Of a stretch of DNA of 64,000 nucleotides, positions 8,848 through 17,967 are shown in pieces. The notes under the pieces are model-generated. The model was not told the origin of the DNA. It saw nothing but the letters and a program-made list of their open reading frames with translations, and ran no database searches. How positions within the stretch are numbered: the stretch's first letter is position 1; every line of letters begins with the position of its first letter. Made by a program: the position numbers and the translations under genes. This DNA is from Blastococcus atacamensis. GTDB taxonomy: Bacteria > Actinomycetota > Actinomycetes > Mycobacteriales > Geodermatophilaceae. The DNA is taken from contig NZ_POQU01000009.1 of NCBI RefSeq assembly GCF_002938425.1, positions 1-64,000 of the forward strand, given 5' to 3'.

Positions 8848-10440
8848 TCAACGGGTGGTCGGGACCACCCGATCGCGGCGCCCCGGTAGCCAGATCAGGA
8901 CGACGACGGCCGCGACCAGCGTCGCGGCGGCGGTGCCGACGGCGGTCACGTGCATGGCCGAGACGAACGCCTCGCGCGCCGGCTCGACCACCGAGGCGGC
9001 TGCTCCCGCCGCGTCCGCGTCCCCCTCGGCCTGCACCCGGCGGACGGCCTCCAGGGTCGCCACGATCGACTCGGAGGCCTCCTCCCGCACCTCGGCGGGC
9101 AGGGCGTCGGCGGAGCTGCCCAGGTGCGCGGCGTAGGACCCGGCGAGCAGCGAGCCCAGGATGGCCACCCCGAGGGCACCACCGACCTGGCGAACCGAGT
9201 TGTTCACGGCCGCACCGGCGCCGGCCTTCTCGCGCGGGACGACGGACATGATCGACTCGGTCGCGGGCGCCATGACGGTGCCCATGCCGATGCCCTGCAC
9301 GGACAGGACGGCGAGCAGCACCCACACCGGTGTGGTGAGGCCGAGCAGCTGCACGCCGACGAACGACAGCGCGATCAGCAGGAAGCCGACCGTGCAGACG
9401 GCCTTGGCGCCGAACCGCTCGGCCAGCCCGGAGCTCAGCGGCGCCATGACCGCCATGCCGAGCGCCACCGGGATGAGCGCGGCCCCGCTCTCCAGGGGGC
9501 TGAGGCCGCGCACGCCCTGCAGGTAGAAGACCAGGTAGAACGTCGCGCCCAGCAGCGCGAAGAAGTTCAGGCCCAGCGCCCCGGCGGCCGCCGAGAACGC
9601 AGGGTTGCGGAACAGCGACACGTCGAGGGCCGGGTGCTCCGAGCGTCGCTGCAGCCACACGAACAGCCCGAGGAGCGCCAGGCCGCCCAGCAGCGGACCC
9701 AGCACGCCCGGCGTCGTCCACCCCTCACCCCCGCCGCCGCGGATGATGCCGTAGACCAGACCGGCCAGCGCCGCGATCGAGATCAGCACGCCGGGGATGT
9801 CGAGCCGGCCGGGGCTGGGGTCCCGCGACTCGGGGACGAGGGCGTTCACCGCCACGATGCCCAGGACGGCGACGGGCACACCGACGAGGAAGACCGCGCC
9901 CCACCAGAAGTGCTCGAGGACCGCCCCTCCGGCCAGGGGCCCGCCGGCCACGGCGATGCCCGCCGTGCCGGCCCAGACGCCGATGGCCCTCCCGCGCTCG
10001 CGGGCGGGGAAGACGTTGGTGATGACGGCCAGCGTCGTCGGCTGGACCGCCGCCCCGCCGATGCCCATGACCGCGCGCCACGCGATGAGCTCCAGCGCGC
10101 TGTCACTGAAGGCCGCGAGCACCGAGCCGGCGCCGAAGATGCTCAACCCGATGAGCAGGACCCGGCGGCGGCCGATCCGGTCACCGATGACGCCCCACGA
10201 GAACAGCAGGCCGGCGAACACGAGGATGTAGGCGTCCACTGCCCACTGGAGCTCGCCCTGGGTGGCGCCCAGCTCGCGCTGGAGCGTGGGGATGGCGACG
10301 TTGAGGATCGTGTTCCCCATGATCACCACGAGGAGGCAGACCGTCATCGTGGCCAGCACCCACCAGCGGCGGGCGTAGCCGGGGCTCTCCTGCAGGCCGG
10401 GCGGCACCGCGCCCGGCTGCGACTTCCCGGTCGCCGTCAC
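8848..10440 (-). CDS. MFS drug exporter, DHA2 (14-helix) family
   Basis: 530 residues with about 14 predicted membrane helices. Motif A appears as GDRIGRRRVLLIG in loop 2-3 and motif C-like AGTAGIAVAGGPLAGG in helix 5, typical of EmrB/QacA-type proton antiporters that expel drugs or lipophilic compounds. GTG at 10440 overlaps the stop of the YbjN gene (GTGA), so it is co-translated with ybjN and probably mshA. The final 80 residues include a large soluble loop rich in Ala/Glu before the last helix. Substrate unknown; a link with mycothiol conjugate export is speculation from position only. Confidence 0.87.
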   Translation of the reverse strand: MTATGKSQPGAVPPGLQESPGYARRWWVLATMTVCLLVVIMGNTILNVAIPTLQRELGATQGELQWAVDAYILVFAGLLFSWGVIGDRIGRRRVLLIGLSIFGAGSVLAAFSDSALELIAWRAVMGIGGAAVQPTTLAVITNVFPARERGRAIGVWAGTAGIAVAGGPLAGGAVLEHFWWGAVFLVGVPVAVLGIVAVNALVPESRDPSPGRLDIPGVLISIAALAGLVYGIIRGGGGEGWTTPGVLGPLLGGLALLGLFVWLQRRSEHPALDVSLFRNPAFSAAAGALGLNFFALLGATFYLVFYLQGVRGLSPLESGAALIPVALGMAVMAPLSSGLAERFGAKAVCTVGFLLIALSFVGVQLLGLTTPVWVLLAVLSVQGIGMGTVMAPATESIMSVVPREKAGAGAAVNNSVRQVGGALGVAILGSLLAGSYAAHLGSSADALPAEVREEASESIVATLEAVRRVQAEGDADAAGAAASVVEPAREAFVSAMHVTAVGTAAATLVAAVVVLIWLPGRRDRVVPTTR

Positions 10441-10967
10441 GCTCCGCGGGAGGGGTCGGCGGCCGGCCGGCGCGTGGGGTCGGCGAAGGCGGCGAACGCC
10501 TCCAGGTTGCGCAGGGACTCCCCGCGCTTGACCCGCCAGTCCCACTCGCGGCGGATCGAGGTGCCGAACCCGATCTCCAGCATCGCGTTGAAGTGGTCGT
10601 CGGCGTAGCTCAGCACCGCGCCGAGCAGGCGGTCGAGCTCCTCGGGGGTGACGGCGGCGTGCGGGAGCCGGCCGGTCAGGTAGACGTCGCCGACCGAGTC
10701 GATCGAGTAGGAGACGCCGTACATGCGCGCGTTGTGCTGCAGCAGGTAGGTCCACAGCTGCTCGCGGTTCTCGTCGGGCTGCCGGCAGACGAATGCCTCC
10801 ACCCGCAGCGAGTGCTCCCCCACGATCAGCCCGCAGACGGTCTTCAGCTTCTTGGTGCCGGGCAGCTCGACCAGCCAGGTGCCCGGGGCCGGGTGCTCGT
10901 GCACCAGCTCGCTGTCGCGCAGCGTCTGGTCGATGACGGCGTCGAGGTCGTGCACCGAGCGGTTCAC
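10437..10967 (-). CDS. YbjN domain protein (Rv0487-like)
   Basis: 176 residues containing a YbjN-like domain, a type III secretion chaperone-like fold ([40 protein letters not shown]). Such proteins are cytosolic and lack an agreed biochemical role. GTG at 10967 overlaps the mshA stop as GTGA, and its own stop overlaps the MFS start, so all three are one translational unit. In mycobacteria mshA (Rv0486) is likewise followed by Rv0487, so the pair is conserved across families. Confidence 0.85.
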   Translation of the reverse strand: MNRSVHDLDAVIDQTLRDSELVHEHPAPGTWLVELPGTKKLKTVCGLIVGEHSLRVEAFVCRQPDENREQLWTYLLQHNARMYGVSYSIDSVGDVYLTGRLPHAAVTPEELDRLLGAVLSYADDHFNAMLEIGFGTSIRREWDWRVKRGESLRNLEAFAAFADPTRRPAADPSRGA

Positions 10968-12304
10968 CGGGCGACCTCCAGACCGGGCAGCGCGCGCAGC
11001 GGACCCCCGGACCTGCGGTCGCGCGCGGGCCGCGGCGGCGCGGCGGCCATCTCGGCGGCCGCCGAGGCGTAGGCCTCGACCAGCGCGTCGACGGTGCGCT
11101 CCCAGGAGAAGAGTCCGGCGTGCCGGCGGGCGCCTGCGGCCAGCAGTTCCCGGCGGGCGAGCACGGCCCGGACCGCGGCCGCGTAGTCGGCCGGGTCGTG
11201 GCCGGGGACCAGGACGCCGGAGACACCGTCGCGGACCGCCGTCGACAGCCCCCCCACGGCGGCAGCGACCACCGGGGTGCCACAGGCCTGGGACTCCAGG
11301 GCCACCAGGCCGAAGGATTCGTTGTGGCTGGGGACCACGGTCACGTCGGCGGCCCGGTAGAAGTGCGCCAGGCGGTCCGGGGGCTGCGGCGGGTGGAAGC
11401 GCACGACGTCGGGAATCCCGAGACCGGCGGCGAGCTGCTCCAGCTGGCGCGGGGCATCCAGGCCGCTGCCGCTGGGGGCGCCGACGACGTGCACCTGGAG
11501 CCGGGACCGCAGGCCCGGGTCGTCGGCGAGCATCCGGGCGGCGGTGTGCAGCAGGACGTCGGGCGCCTTGAGCGGCTGGATCCGGCCCACGAACAGGAGC
11601 ACGACCGCGTCGTCGGGCACCCCGACGGCGCGACGTGCCGCGGCGCGGCTGCCCGGGCTGAAGCGGTCGAGGTCGACGCCCGGTGGGACCACGAGCGTGC
11701 GCGCCGGGTCGGCGCCGTAGAGCCGGACCAGCTGGCGCGCCTCCTCGTCGGTGTTGGCGATCAGTCGGTCGGCCTCGGCGACCACCTGCTCCTCACCGAT
11801 CACGCGGGAGCGCGGCTCCGGGCGGTCACCGGCGGCGAGCGCCTCGTTCTTGACCTTGGCCAGGGTGTGCGCGGTGTGGATCAGCGGCACGCTCCACCGG
11901 TCGCGGGCCAGCCAGCCGACCTGGCCCGAGAGCCAGTAGTGGGAGTGCACGACGCCGTAGTAGCCCGGCTCGTGCTGGGCCTCCTCGCGCAGCACCGCGG
12001 CGGTGAAGGCGCACAGCTGGGCGGGGAGCTCCTCCTTGCCCAGGCCCTCGAACGGGCCGGCGCTGACGTGGCGGACCGTCACCCCGGGGCTCATCTCGAC
12101 CACCGGGGGCAGGTCGCTGGAGGTGGCGCGGGTGAACACGTCGACGGCGATGCCGCGCGCGGCCAGGCGCCGGGAGACCTCGACGATGTAGACGTTCATG
12201 CCGCCCGCGTCGCCGGCGCCGGGCTGGTCCAGCGGGCTGGTGTGCACCGAGAGCGTCGCCACCCGGGCGGGCAGGCCGGGGCCGGGAGTGCGGCGAGCGG
12301 GCAC
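10964..12304 (-). CDS. mshA: D-inositol-3-phosphate glycosyltransferase MshA (mycothiol biosynthesis)
   Basis: 446-residue GT4 glycosyltransferase that transfers GlcNAc from UDP-GlcNAc to 1D-myo-inositol 3-phosphate, the first step of mycothiol synthesis. The N-terminal signature [19 protein letters not shown] (about residues 21-39) is specific for MshA, and the GT4 sugar-nucleotide site [20 protein letters not shown] is present near residue 330. GTG at 12304 follows GGGAGG. It heads a minus-strand unit with the YbjN and MFS genes and is divergent from an SDR gene. mshD lies at 54329, so two of the mycothiol genes are in this window. Confidence 0.95.
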   Translation of the reverse strand: MPARRTPGPGLPARVATLSVHTSPLDQPGAGDAGGMNVYIVEVSRRLAARGIAVDVFTRATSSDLPPVVEMSPGVTVRHVSAGPFEGLGKEELPAQLCAFTAAVLREEAQHEPGYYGVVHSHYWLSGQVGWLARDRWSVPLIHTAHTLAKVKNEALAAGDRPEPRSRVIGEEQVVAEADRLIANTDEEARQLVRLYGADPARTLVVPPGVDLDRFSPGSRAAARRAVGVPDDAVVLLFVGRIQPLKAPDVLLHTAARMLADDPGLRSRLQVHVVGAPSGSGLDAPRQLEQLAAGLGIPDVVRFHPPQPPDRLAHFYRAADVTVVPSHNESFGLVALESQACGTPVVAAAVGGLSTAVRDGVSGVLVPGHDPADYAAAVRAVLARRELLAAGARRHAGLFSWERTVDALVEAYASAAAEMAAAPPRPARDRRSGGPLRALPGLEVAR

Positions 12305-12389
12305 CTACGACCTCCCGCTCTGCCTGTACCGGTGCGGACGACGCACCCCTGTCTCCTGTCCATCCTGCAACAGCGCGAGGATGGCCCGC

Positions 12390-13175
12390 ATGCCCGACCC
12401 CGCGCAGACCCCCCAGTCCGACGGCCGCGCCCTGCCCGGCCGCGGCCGCACCGCCGTCGTCACCGGCGCCTCGAGCGGCATCGGAGCCGCCACCGCGACC
12501 CGCCTGGCGGCCGAGGGATTCGACGTCGTCGTGGCGGCCCGGCGGGTCGACCGGCTCACCGAGCTGGCGGCCACGATCGGCGCCCGCGCGCTGCCCCTGG
12601 ACATCACCGACGCCGGCTCCGTCGCCGCGTTCGCCGCCGCGCTGGACCGGGTGGACGTGCTGGTCAACAACGCCGGTGGCGCGTTCGACGCGAACCCGGT
12701 GGCCGACGCCGACCTGGACTCCTGGGCCCGCACCTACGAGGTGAACGTGCTCGGCACCGTGCGGCTGACGAAGGCCCTGCTCCCGGCGCTGCGGGCCTCC
12801 GGCGCCGGCGACGTGCTGTTCGTCAGCTCGACCGCCGGCCTCGTCACCTACGAGAACGGCAGCTCGTACACGGCGGCGAAGCACGGCGTGCACGCCCTGG
12901 TGGGTGCGCTGCGGCTCGAGATGGTGGGCGAGCCCCTGCGGGTCATCGAGGTCGCGCCCGGCATGGTGCACACCGAGGAGTTCTCGCTGAACCGGCTGCG
13001 GTCCCAGGAAAAGGCCGACGCCGTGTACCGGGGTGTGCGGGAGCCGCTCGTGGCCGAGGACGTCGCCGACTGCATCGCGTGGGCCCTCACCCGGCCGCAC
13101 CACGTGAACGTCGACCTCCTGGTCGTCCGTCCCCGCGCCCAGGCCGCCCAGCACAAGGTCGCCCGGGAGAGCTGA
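12390..13175 (+). CDS. Short-chain dehydrogenase/reductase (Rv0484c-like)
   Basis: 261-residue classical SDR. The Rossmann motif TGASSGIG is at about residues 26-33, NNAGG follows the fourth strand, and the catalytic Ser is in SSTAGLV with the YxxxK pair in SYTAAKHG. An Arg after strand 2 (VAARRVDRL) suggests NADP(H). Start ATG 12390 is preferred because GCGAGG lies nine bases upstream; an in-frame ATG at 12381 abuts that site. Divergent from mshA, as Rv0484c is near mshA in mycobacteria. Substrate unknown; Rv0484c-type enzymes are described only as general oxidoreductases. Confidence 0.88.
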   Translation: MPDPAQTPQSDGRALPGRGRTAVVTGASSGIGAATATRLAAEGFDVVVAARRVDRLTELAATIGARALPLDITDAGSVAAFAAALDRVDVLVNNAGGAFDANPVADADLDSWARTYEVNVLGTVRLTKALLPALRASGAGDVLFVSSTAGLVTYENGSSYTAAKHGVHALVGALRLEMVGEPLRVIEVAPGMVHTEEFSLNRLRSQEKADAVYRGVREPLVAEDVADCIAWALTRPHHVNVDLLVVRPRAQAAQHKVARES

Positions 13176-13181
13176 GGACCG

Positions 13182-13664
13182 GTGCCCGCGCTCCGGTCGC
13201 GGTGGTGGGGCGTCGTCGCCGCCGTGTGGGCGTCGCTCTTCGCCGTCCTGCACCTGTTCTGGGCGCTCGGCGGCTCCGCGGGCCTCACGTCCTCGGCCGG
13301 CGAGGAGCTGGCGGAGGAGCGGCCCGGCTGGCTCGTCGCCGGTGGGCTCTGGGGCGTCGCGGCACTGCTGCTGATCGCAACGGCGCTGGCCCTCGCGCTC
13401 GCGCTCGCACCCACGCACGGGCGAGGGCGACATCTCCTGCAGGTCTGCGGCACTGCCGTCGGACTGCTGCTGCTCGCCCGCGGAGTGGGGCTGCAGGTCC
13501 TCATGCTCAGCGGGGCGTACGACGGGAACGCCGCGATCACTCCTGGACAGCGGTTCTGGTCGATCCTGCTGTGGAATCCCTGGTTCGCGGTCGGCGGGGC
13601 TGCCTTCTGCCTCGCCGCCTGGGCGTTCACCCGCGCCCTCCCGGGTCGCCCGTCCCCGCGGTGA
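13182..13664 (+). CDS. DUF3995-type integral membrane protein
   Basis: 160 residues with four predicted helices (about 9-31, 51-76, 88-108, 128-150). The HLFWALGG in helix 1 and the PG-FWSILLWNPWFAVGG segment near the C-terminus are typical of DUF3995 proteins. Six bases after the SDR stop, GTG start, same strand, so probably co-transcribed. No function is known for the family. Confidence 0.8.
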   Translation: MPALRSRWWGVVAAVWASLFAVLHLFWALGGSAGLTSSAGEELAEERPGWLVAGGLWGVAALLLIATALALALALAPTHGRGRHLLQVCGTAVGLLLLARGVGLQVLMLSGAYDGNAAITPGQRFWSILLWNPWFAVGGAAFCLAAWAFTRALPGRPSPR

Positions 13665-13685
13665 GCCGGGCGCGGCGCTCCGGGC

Positions 13686-14693
13686 TCAGGGGCGTACGGC
13701 GGTGGGCTCGCGCTCCAGCGTCACACCGAACTTCTCCTGAGCGGTCGCGATGATCCGGTCGGCGAAGGCCAGCAGCTCGGCAGCGGTGGCGCCGTCGGAG
13801 GTCGTGAGCGCCAGGCTGTGCCGCGACGACGTGCCGACCCGACCGTCCCGGGTTCCGCGCCCGAAGCCGGCGTGCTGCACCAGCCAGGCGGCGCTGAGCT
13901 TCACCAGCCCGTCGCCGGCCGGCCAGCTCGGGCAGCCCTCGACGGCACGCTCGGCGGGCACGATCGGGTTGGTGAAGAAGGAGCCGGCGCTGCGGGAGTC
14001 GGGGTCGGCCGGGTCCCAGACCATGCCCTTGCCGCGGCGCAGGCCGAGCACGGCCTCCCGGACGGCGGTCAGCGGCGCCCGCTCCCCCACCTCGACGCCC
14101 AGCGTCCGCGCCAGCTCCGCGTAGCCGACCGGCCGCGACAGCTCACCCGGGTCGAGCGCGAACTCCACCTCGAGGACGACGAACCGGCCGGGCTCCCGCT
14201 TCAGCCGGCTGTCGCGGTAGCCGAACCCGCACTCGGCCGGCGTCAGCGTGCGCTCGACCTTCTCGTGCCGGTCGAGGACGCGGACGGCGGTGATCGTCTG
14301 GGCGACCTCCTGGCCGTAGGCGCCGACGTTCTGCACCGGCGTCGCGCCCGTCGAGCCCGGGATGCCCGAGAGCGCCTCCATGCCGGCCAGCCGGTCCTCG
14401 ACGGTGAACGCGACCAGGGCGTCCCAGTCCTCACCCGCCTGCACGGTCAGCCGGTCCCCGGACCGCACGATGCCCCGGGACCGGACCGCGACGACGTCGC
14501 CGGGCCAGCCCTCGTCGGGCGCGATCAGGTTGGAGCCGCCGCCGATGAGCAGCAGCGGGCGGCCGGCCTCGTCGGCGTCCCGGACGGCGGCCACCAGCTC
14601 GTCGGCCGTCTCCACCTCGATCAGCCGCTCGGCGGGACCGCCGACGGCGAGGGTCGTGAGCTCCGCCAGCCGGACGTCGGATCGCACCTGCAC
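13686..14693 (-). CDS. murB: UDP-N-acetylenolpyruvoylglucosamine reductase MurB
   Basis: 335-residue FAD enzyme that reduces UDP-GlcNAc-enolpyruvate to UDP-MurNAc for peptidoglycan. FAD-binding motifs: LLIGGGSNLIAPDEGWPG (48-65) and GIPGSTGATPVQNVGAYGQE (about 111-130). Substrate and catalytic residues: GYRDSRLK, the catalytic Ser in RSAGSFFTNP, and SSRHSLALTT near the C-terminus. The first of two close GTG codons (14693) is chosen because TACCGT lies exactly six bases upstream on the minus strand, a leaderless promoter. Convergent with the DUF3995 gene and divergent from a methyltransferase. M. tuberculosis has murB (Rv0482) in the same neighbourhood. Confidence 0.94.
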   Translation of the reverse strand: MQVRSDVRLAELTTLAVGGPAERLIEVETADELVAAVRDADEAGRPLLLIGGGSNLIAPDEGWPGDVVAVRSRGIVRSGDRLTVQAGEDWDALVAFTVEDRLAGMEALSGIPGSTGATPVQNVGAYGQEVAQTITAVRVLDRHEKVERTLTPAECGFGYRDSRLKREPGRFVVLEVEFALDPGELSRPVGYAELARTLGVEVGERAPLTAVREAVLGLRRGKGMVWDPADPDSRSAGSFFTNPIVPAERAVEGCPSWPAGDGLVKLSAAWLVQHAGFGRGTRDGRVGTSSRHSLALTTSDGATAAELLAFADRIIATAQEKFGVTLEREPTAVRP

Positions 14694-14726
14694 GGCACGA
14701 CGGTAGCCGGGACTACCCTCTGCACC

Positions 14727-15641
14727 GTGGAAGGACCTCGTCCTCCCCACCCCTCGCAAGCTCGGGGCGGGGCCCGGGACGAGGCCATGGGGAGCCAACA
14801 CAAGCGGCGGGCCTCGTTGTCCCCGCAGCCGCAGCGCCGCGCCCCTCGCCTGGCCGCCGGTCGCGCCCGGGCCCTGGGCCTGCCCACCCGCGGCACCACG
14901 AACGCCAACCGCCTGCGCCGGGTCGACCGGTGGCTGCTCGCCACCCAGGTCCCGCGGCTGCGCGACTCGGCCCGCCCCCTCGTGGTGGACCTCGGCTACG
15001 GCTCGTCGGCGGTGACCACGCTGGAACTCGTCGAGCGGCTGGGCCCGGAGGTCGATCGCCTGGAGGTCGTGGGCCTGGAGATCGACCCGGAGCGGGTGAG
15101 GGCGGTGGCCGCCGACCGCGATCCGCCGCGGGTGGACTTCCGCATCGGGGGCTTCGAGCTCGCCGGCCTGCAGCCGGTGATCGTGCGGGCGTTCAACGTG
15201 CTGCGCCAGTACGACGAGGAGTCCGCGGCCCGGGCCTGGGACACCATGCGCGGCGCGCTCGCGCCCGGCGGGCTGGTCGTGGAGGGGACCTGCGACGAGT
15301 GGGGGCGCCGGTCGGCCTGGGTGGCGCTGGGCGCCGACGGGCCGCTCACCCTCACCCTGGCGGCGCGGGTGTCGGACCTCGCGACGCCGTCGGACCTGGC
15401 GGAGCGGTTGCCCAAGGCACTGATCCACCACAACGTGCCCGGTGAGCCGGTGCACGAGTTCCTGCGGGCCTTCGACGCCGCCTGGGCCGCGGCGGCGGGC
15501 ATGTCGGCGTTCGGGCCGCGCCAGCGCTGGGTCGCCGCCGTGGAGGCGCTCGGCGAGCAGGGCTGGCCGCTTGTCGGGTCGAGCCGGCGGTGGCGCCACG
15601 GCGAGGTGACGGTGCGCTGGTCGGCCGTCGCCCCGGCCTGA
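14727..15641 (+). CDS. Class I SAM-dependent methyltransferase-like protein
   Basis: 304 residues from GTG 14727, or 284 from ATG 14787. The Rossmann-like SAM site LVVDLGYGSSAVTTLEL follows TTNANRLRRVDRW; a second acidic motif is LEIDPERV. A small-molecule or rRNA methyltransferase is possible; the target is unknown. GTG 14727 is placed seven bases after TACCCT (14714-14719), a leaderless arrangement, whereas the AGG nearest ATG 14787 is only two bases away. The extra 20 residues would be encoded by a repeat element (14736-14784). The stop lies four bases before a second SAM-fold gene. Confidence 0.75.
   Translation: MEGPRPPHPSQARGGARDEAMGSQHKRRASLSPQPQRRAPRLAAGRARALGLPTRGTTNANRLRRVDRWLLATQVPRLRDSARPLVVDLGYGSSAVTTLELVERLGPEVDRLEVVGLEIDPERVRAVAADRDPPRVDFRIGGFELAGLQPVIVRAFNVLRQYDEESAARAWDTMRGALAPGGLVVEGTCDEWGRRSAWVALGADGPLTLTLAARVSDLATPSDLAERLPKALIHHNVPGEPVHEFLRAFDAAWAAAAGMSAFGPRQRWVAAVEALGEQGWPLVGSSRRWRHGEVTVRWSAVAPA
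14736..14784. repeat. Palindromic repeat element, copy 1
   Basis: Arms CCTCGTCC (14736-14743) and GGACGAGG (14777-14784) flank a loop containing CCTCGCAAGCTCGG (14752-14765). The same 14-base loop core, preceded by CCCAC plus one base, occurs in the copy at 41228-41282, whose arms have different bases but still pair. Here the right arm sits next to the ATG at 14787. Confidence 0.6.
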
Positions 15642-15645
15642 GCCG

Positions 15646-16485
15646 ATGCGGATCCCACCGGGGCCGACGCCCGTCGACGGCGGCACCGCCGAACTCCTCG
15701 GGGACGCCGACCGCGACGGCGCCTGGGTGCTGATGCTCGACGGCACACCGCAGTCGCACGTGGACCTCGAGGACCCCGCGCACCTCGAGTTCGAGTACGT
15801 CCGGCGCATGGGCCACGTGCTGGACCTCGCCGCCGAGCCCGGCGTCCCGCTCGACGTGGTCCACCTGGGGGGCGGCGCGCTCACCCTCCCCCGCTACGTC
15901 GCCGTGACCCGGCCGGGGTCGCGCCAGCGGGCGGTGGAGATCGACCAGCCGCTCACCGACCTGGTCCGCGAGTACCTGCCGCTCCCCCGCAACGCCCGGA
16001 TCCGGGTGCGCGCCGCGGACGCCCGGGAGGCACTGCAGTCGATGCACCCCGCCAGCGCGGACGTCGTGGTCACCGACGTCTTCGCCGGGGCGCGCACGCC
16101 GGCGCACCTCACCAGCGTCGAGTTCGCCGCCGAGGTGGCCCGGGTGCTGCGGCCCGGAGGTGTGCACATCGCCAACGTCGCCGACGGCCCGCCGCTGCGG
16201 TTCGCCCGCGCCCAGGTGGCGACGCTGCGCACCGCCTTCGCGCACGTGTGCCTGCTGGCCGAGCCCGGGACGATGCGCGGCCGGCGGTTCGGCAACCTGG
16301 TGGCGGTGGCCTCCGACGACGAGCTGCCGATCGCGGCGCTCACCCGCGCCTGCGCCCGCGATCCCATGCCCTCGCGCGTGGTGGACGGCGCGGACCTCGA
16401 CCGCTTCGTGGGGAAGGTGCCGCCGGTGACCGACGCCGAGGCGCAGCCCTCCCCCGAACCGCCCGAGGGCGTGTTCGGCCGGTGA
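15646..16485 (+). CDS. Spermidine synthase-like SAM-fold protein
   Basis: 279 residues with the spermidine synthase/methyltransferase fold: VHLGGGALTLPRYVAV (glycine-rich loop near residue 70), acidic VEIDQPL ending strand 2, and VTDVFAGARTPAHLTS at the active-site loop. It lacks the N-terminal beta-barrel of true spermidine synthases. Many actinobacterial proteins of this group are annotated as spermidine synthase-like or fused to MFS proteins, with unproved activity. ATG 15646 follows the previous stop by four bases, so the two SAM-fold genes form an operon. Confidence 0.8.
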   Translation: MRIPPGPTPVDGGTAELLGDADRDGAWVLMLDGTPQSHVDLEDPAHLEFEYVRRMGHVLDLAAEPGVPLDVVHLGGGALTLPRYVAVTRPGSRQRAVEIDQPLTDLVREYLPLPRNARIRVRAADAREALQSMHPASADVVVTDVFAGARTPAHLTSVEFAAEVARVLRPGGVHIANVADGPPLRFARAQVATLRTAFAHVCLLAEPGTMRGRRFGNLVAVASDDELPIAALTRACARDPMPSRVVDGADLDRFVGKVPPVTDAEAQPSPEPPEGVFGR

Positions 16486-16518
16486 GCGGGCTGCGCCGTC
16501 GTCCGTAGGGTGGGGCGC

Positions 16519-16713
16519 ATGACGACACCCGCTCCGAACCGGCTCCGTCGCGACACCCGCAACAAGGTGCTCGGCGGGGTGTGCTCCGGCCTCGCCCGCC
16601 AGTTCGGCATGTCTCCGAACGGACTCCGCCTGGCCTTCGTGATCTCCTGCGTGCTGCCCGGGCCGCAGATCGTGGCCTACGCGCTGCTCTGGCTGCTCAT
16701 CCCCGCGGGCTGA
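16519..16713 (+). CDS. PspC domain membrane protein
   Basis: 64 residues. The PspC core is evident: RNKVLGGVCSGLARQFGM then a single hydrophobic helix (about 38-60) ending LLWLLIPAG. PspC proteins are small inner-membrane proteins involved in envelope stress responses. ATG 16519 is chosen over a GTG nine bases earlier because TAGGGT (16506-16511) lies seven bases before it, a leaderless signature. A monocistronic gene on present evidence. Confidence 0.88.
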   Translation: MTTPAPNRLRRDTRNKVLGGVCSGLARQFGMSPNGLRLAFVISCVLPGPQIVAYALLWLLIPAG

Positions 16714-16728
16714 CGCGGGCCGGGTCGG

Positions 16729-17013
16729 CTACCAGCTGTTGCCCCGCGGCAGGCCCCGCACCGCGGGCCGGACATCGACCAGGTAGACGATCGCCGCGAT
16801 GATGGCCGGCAACCCGAGGAAGCTCATCAGGCCGAAGAACCAGATGATCGCCGCGGCCAGCGCGACGATGCCCAGCCAGCCGGCCTTGGTCAGCTTGCCG
16901 GTGGCGACGAACGCGTTGGCCGGCCGGGTCAGGGCGTCCACGAAGGCCCAGGCGGCCAGCGCCAGAGCGCCCCAGCTCAAGGCGGTGAGCAGCAACCAGT
17001 CGAACTCGGCCAT
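16729..17013 (-). CDS. DUF2516 family membrane protein (Rv0476-like)
   Basis: 94 residues with helices at about 8-28, 46-62 and 64-82. The sequence WAFVDALTRPANAFVATGKLTK and the GLPAIIAAIVYLVDVRPAVR segment are typical of DUF2516. In mycobacteria the same gene (Rv0476) follows hbhA (Rv0475), matching the order here. Convergent with pspC. No role is known. Confidence 0.88.
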   Translation of the reverse strand: MAEFDWLLLTALSWGALALAAWAFVDALTRPANAFVATGKLTKAGWLGIVALAAAIIWFFGLMSFLGLPAIIAAIVYLVDVRPAVRGLPRGNSW

Positions 17014-17154
17014 GTGGCAAGGCTACCCGTGGGCCGCCCTGGGACCAGGCGCCGACGCCGCCGTTCCCCCGAAGGGCCTCCCCCGGCCCCGGACGCGACA
17101 GGGCCCCGGAGCGCCGTAGCCAGCTCCGGGGCCCTGGTTCGAGGACCGGGAAGG

Positions 17155-17940
17155 TCAGTTCTTCTTGGCCGGCACGGCGGTCGGGTCGTCACGGCGGGCG
17201 GTGCGGGCGCGGGTCACCTGAGCCGAGGTGGCCGGGGCCTTCTTGGCGGCGGCGGCGCTGTTCTTCTTCGCGCTCGCCTTGGCCGCCTTGGGAGCCGGGA
17301 CCTCCTCGGCGGCCTCGGCCACGGAGGCCTTCGTCGTCTCGGCGGTCTCGTGCACCGTCTCCTCGGCCTTGGCGGCGGCCTTGGCGGCCTTGCCCGCGGT
17401 CTTCTGGACGACCGAGGTGACCTCGTTGGACGCCTCGGTGATGACCTCGGCGGTCTCCTCGAGAGCGTCCTCGAGGGTGTCCTCGACGGAGTCGACAGCA
17501 GCCTCGGCGCGACGGACGACGCGGCGGACGGCGGGCTGACGACGCAGCTCCTCGACGACCTCGGCGCCGCGCTCGGCCAGCGTCCCGACGGTGGTGGCGG
17601 CCTGCGTGCGGGCCACCTCGACCAGGCCGACGACGGTGCTGCGCAGCGCCTCCGGACGGACGGCGACGGCCAGCTGCTGGGCGGTGGTGCGGGCGGTGCC
17701 GGCGGCCTCGGTGGCCCGGGTTCGGGCCTCCTTCACGGCCAGGTCGGCTTGGACCGTCGCCTCGCCGGGCAGCTGCTCGGCGCGGGAGCGGAACGAGGCG
17801 ACGGCGGTGCGGGCGCGCTCGACGGCCAGGTCACCGGCGCCGACGACGGCCAGCAGCGGGGTCCTGGCCTGCTCGGCGAGAGTGCGGCCCTGCGCGACGG
17901 CGAACTCGCCGTACTGCTTCACGGTCTGGGTGGGGGTCAT
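17155..17940 (-). CDS. hbhA: Heparin-binding hemagglutinin-like protein (HbhA family)
   Basis: 261 residues, almost all helical: a long coiled-coil region (about 20-190) rich in Ala/Glu/Arg, with VKQYGEFAVAQGRTLAEQ at the N-terminus, followed by a Lys/Ala/Pro-rich tail (about 200-261; KAAKASAKKNSAAAAKK). This is the HbhA layout; in mycobacteria the Lys tail binds heparan sulfate and the protein also affects lipid inclusions and cell division. In a free-living relative an envelope or lipid-droplet role is more likely. AAGGAG precedes the ATG. An XRE regulator lies immediately upstream on the same strand, as Rv0474 does. Confidence 0.85.
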   Translation of the reverse strand: MTPTQTVKQYGEFAVAQGRTLAEQARTPLLAVVGAGDLAVERARTAVASFRSRAEQLPGEATVQADLAVKEARTRATEAAGTARTTAQQLAVAVRPEALRSTVVGLVEVARTQAATTVGTLAERGAEVVEELRRQPAVRRVVRRAEAAVDSVEDTLEDALEETAEVITEASNEVTSVVQKTAGKAAKAAAKAEETVHETAETTKASVAEAAEEVPAPKAAKASAKKNSAAAAKKAPATSAQVTRARTARRDDPTAVPAKKN

Positions 17941-17967
17941 GTCGACTCCTTGTATGTGGGGTGGGGG

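Noticed and set aside
10181-10363. 60-codon frame inside the MFS gene
   Set aside because: Shadow of the MFS frame with no separate ribosome site.
13686-15884. 732-codon frame joining murB with upstream sequence
   Set aside because: Residues before the GTG at 14693 are antisense to the methyltransferase gene; murB alone has the normal length and a leaderless promoter.
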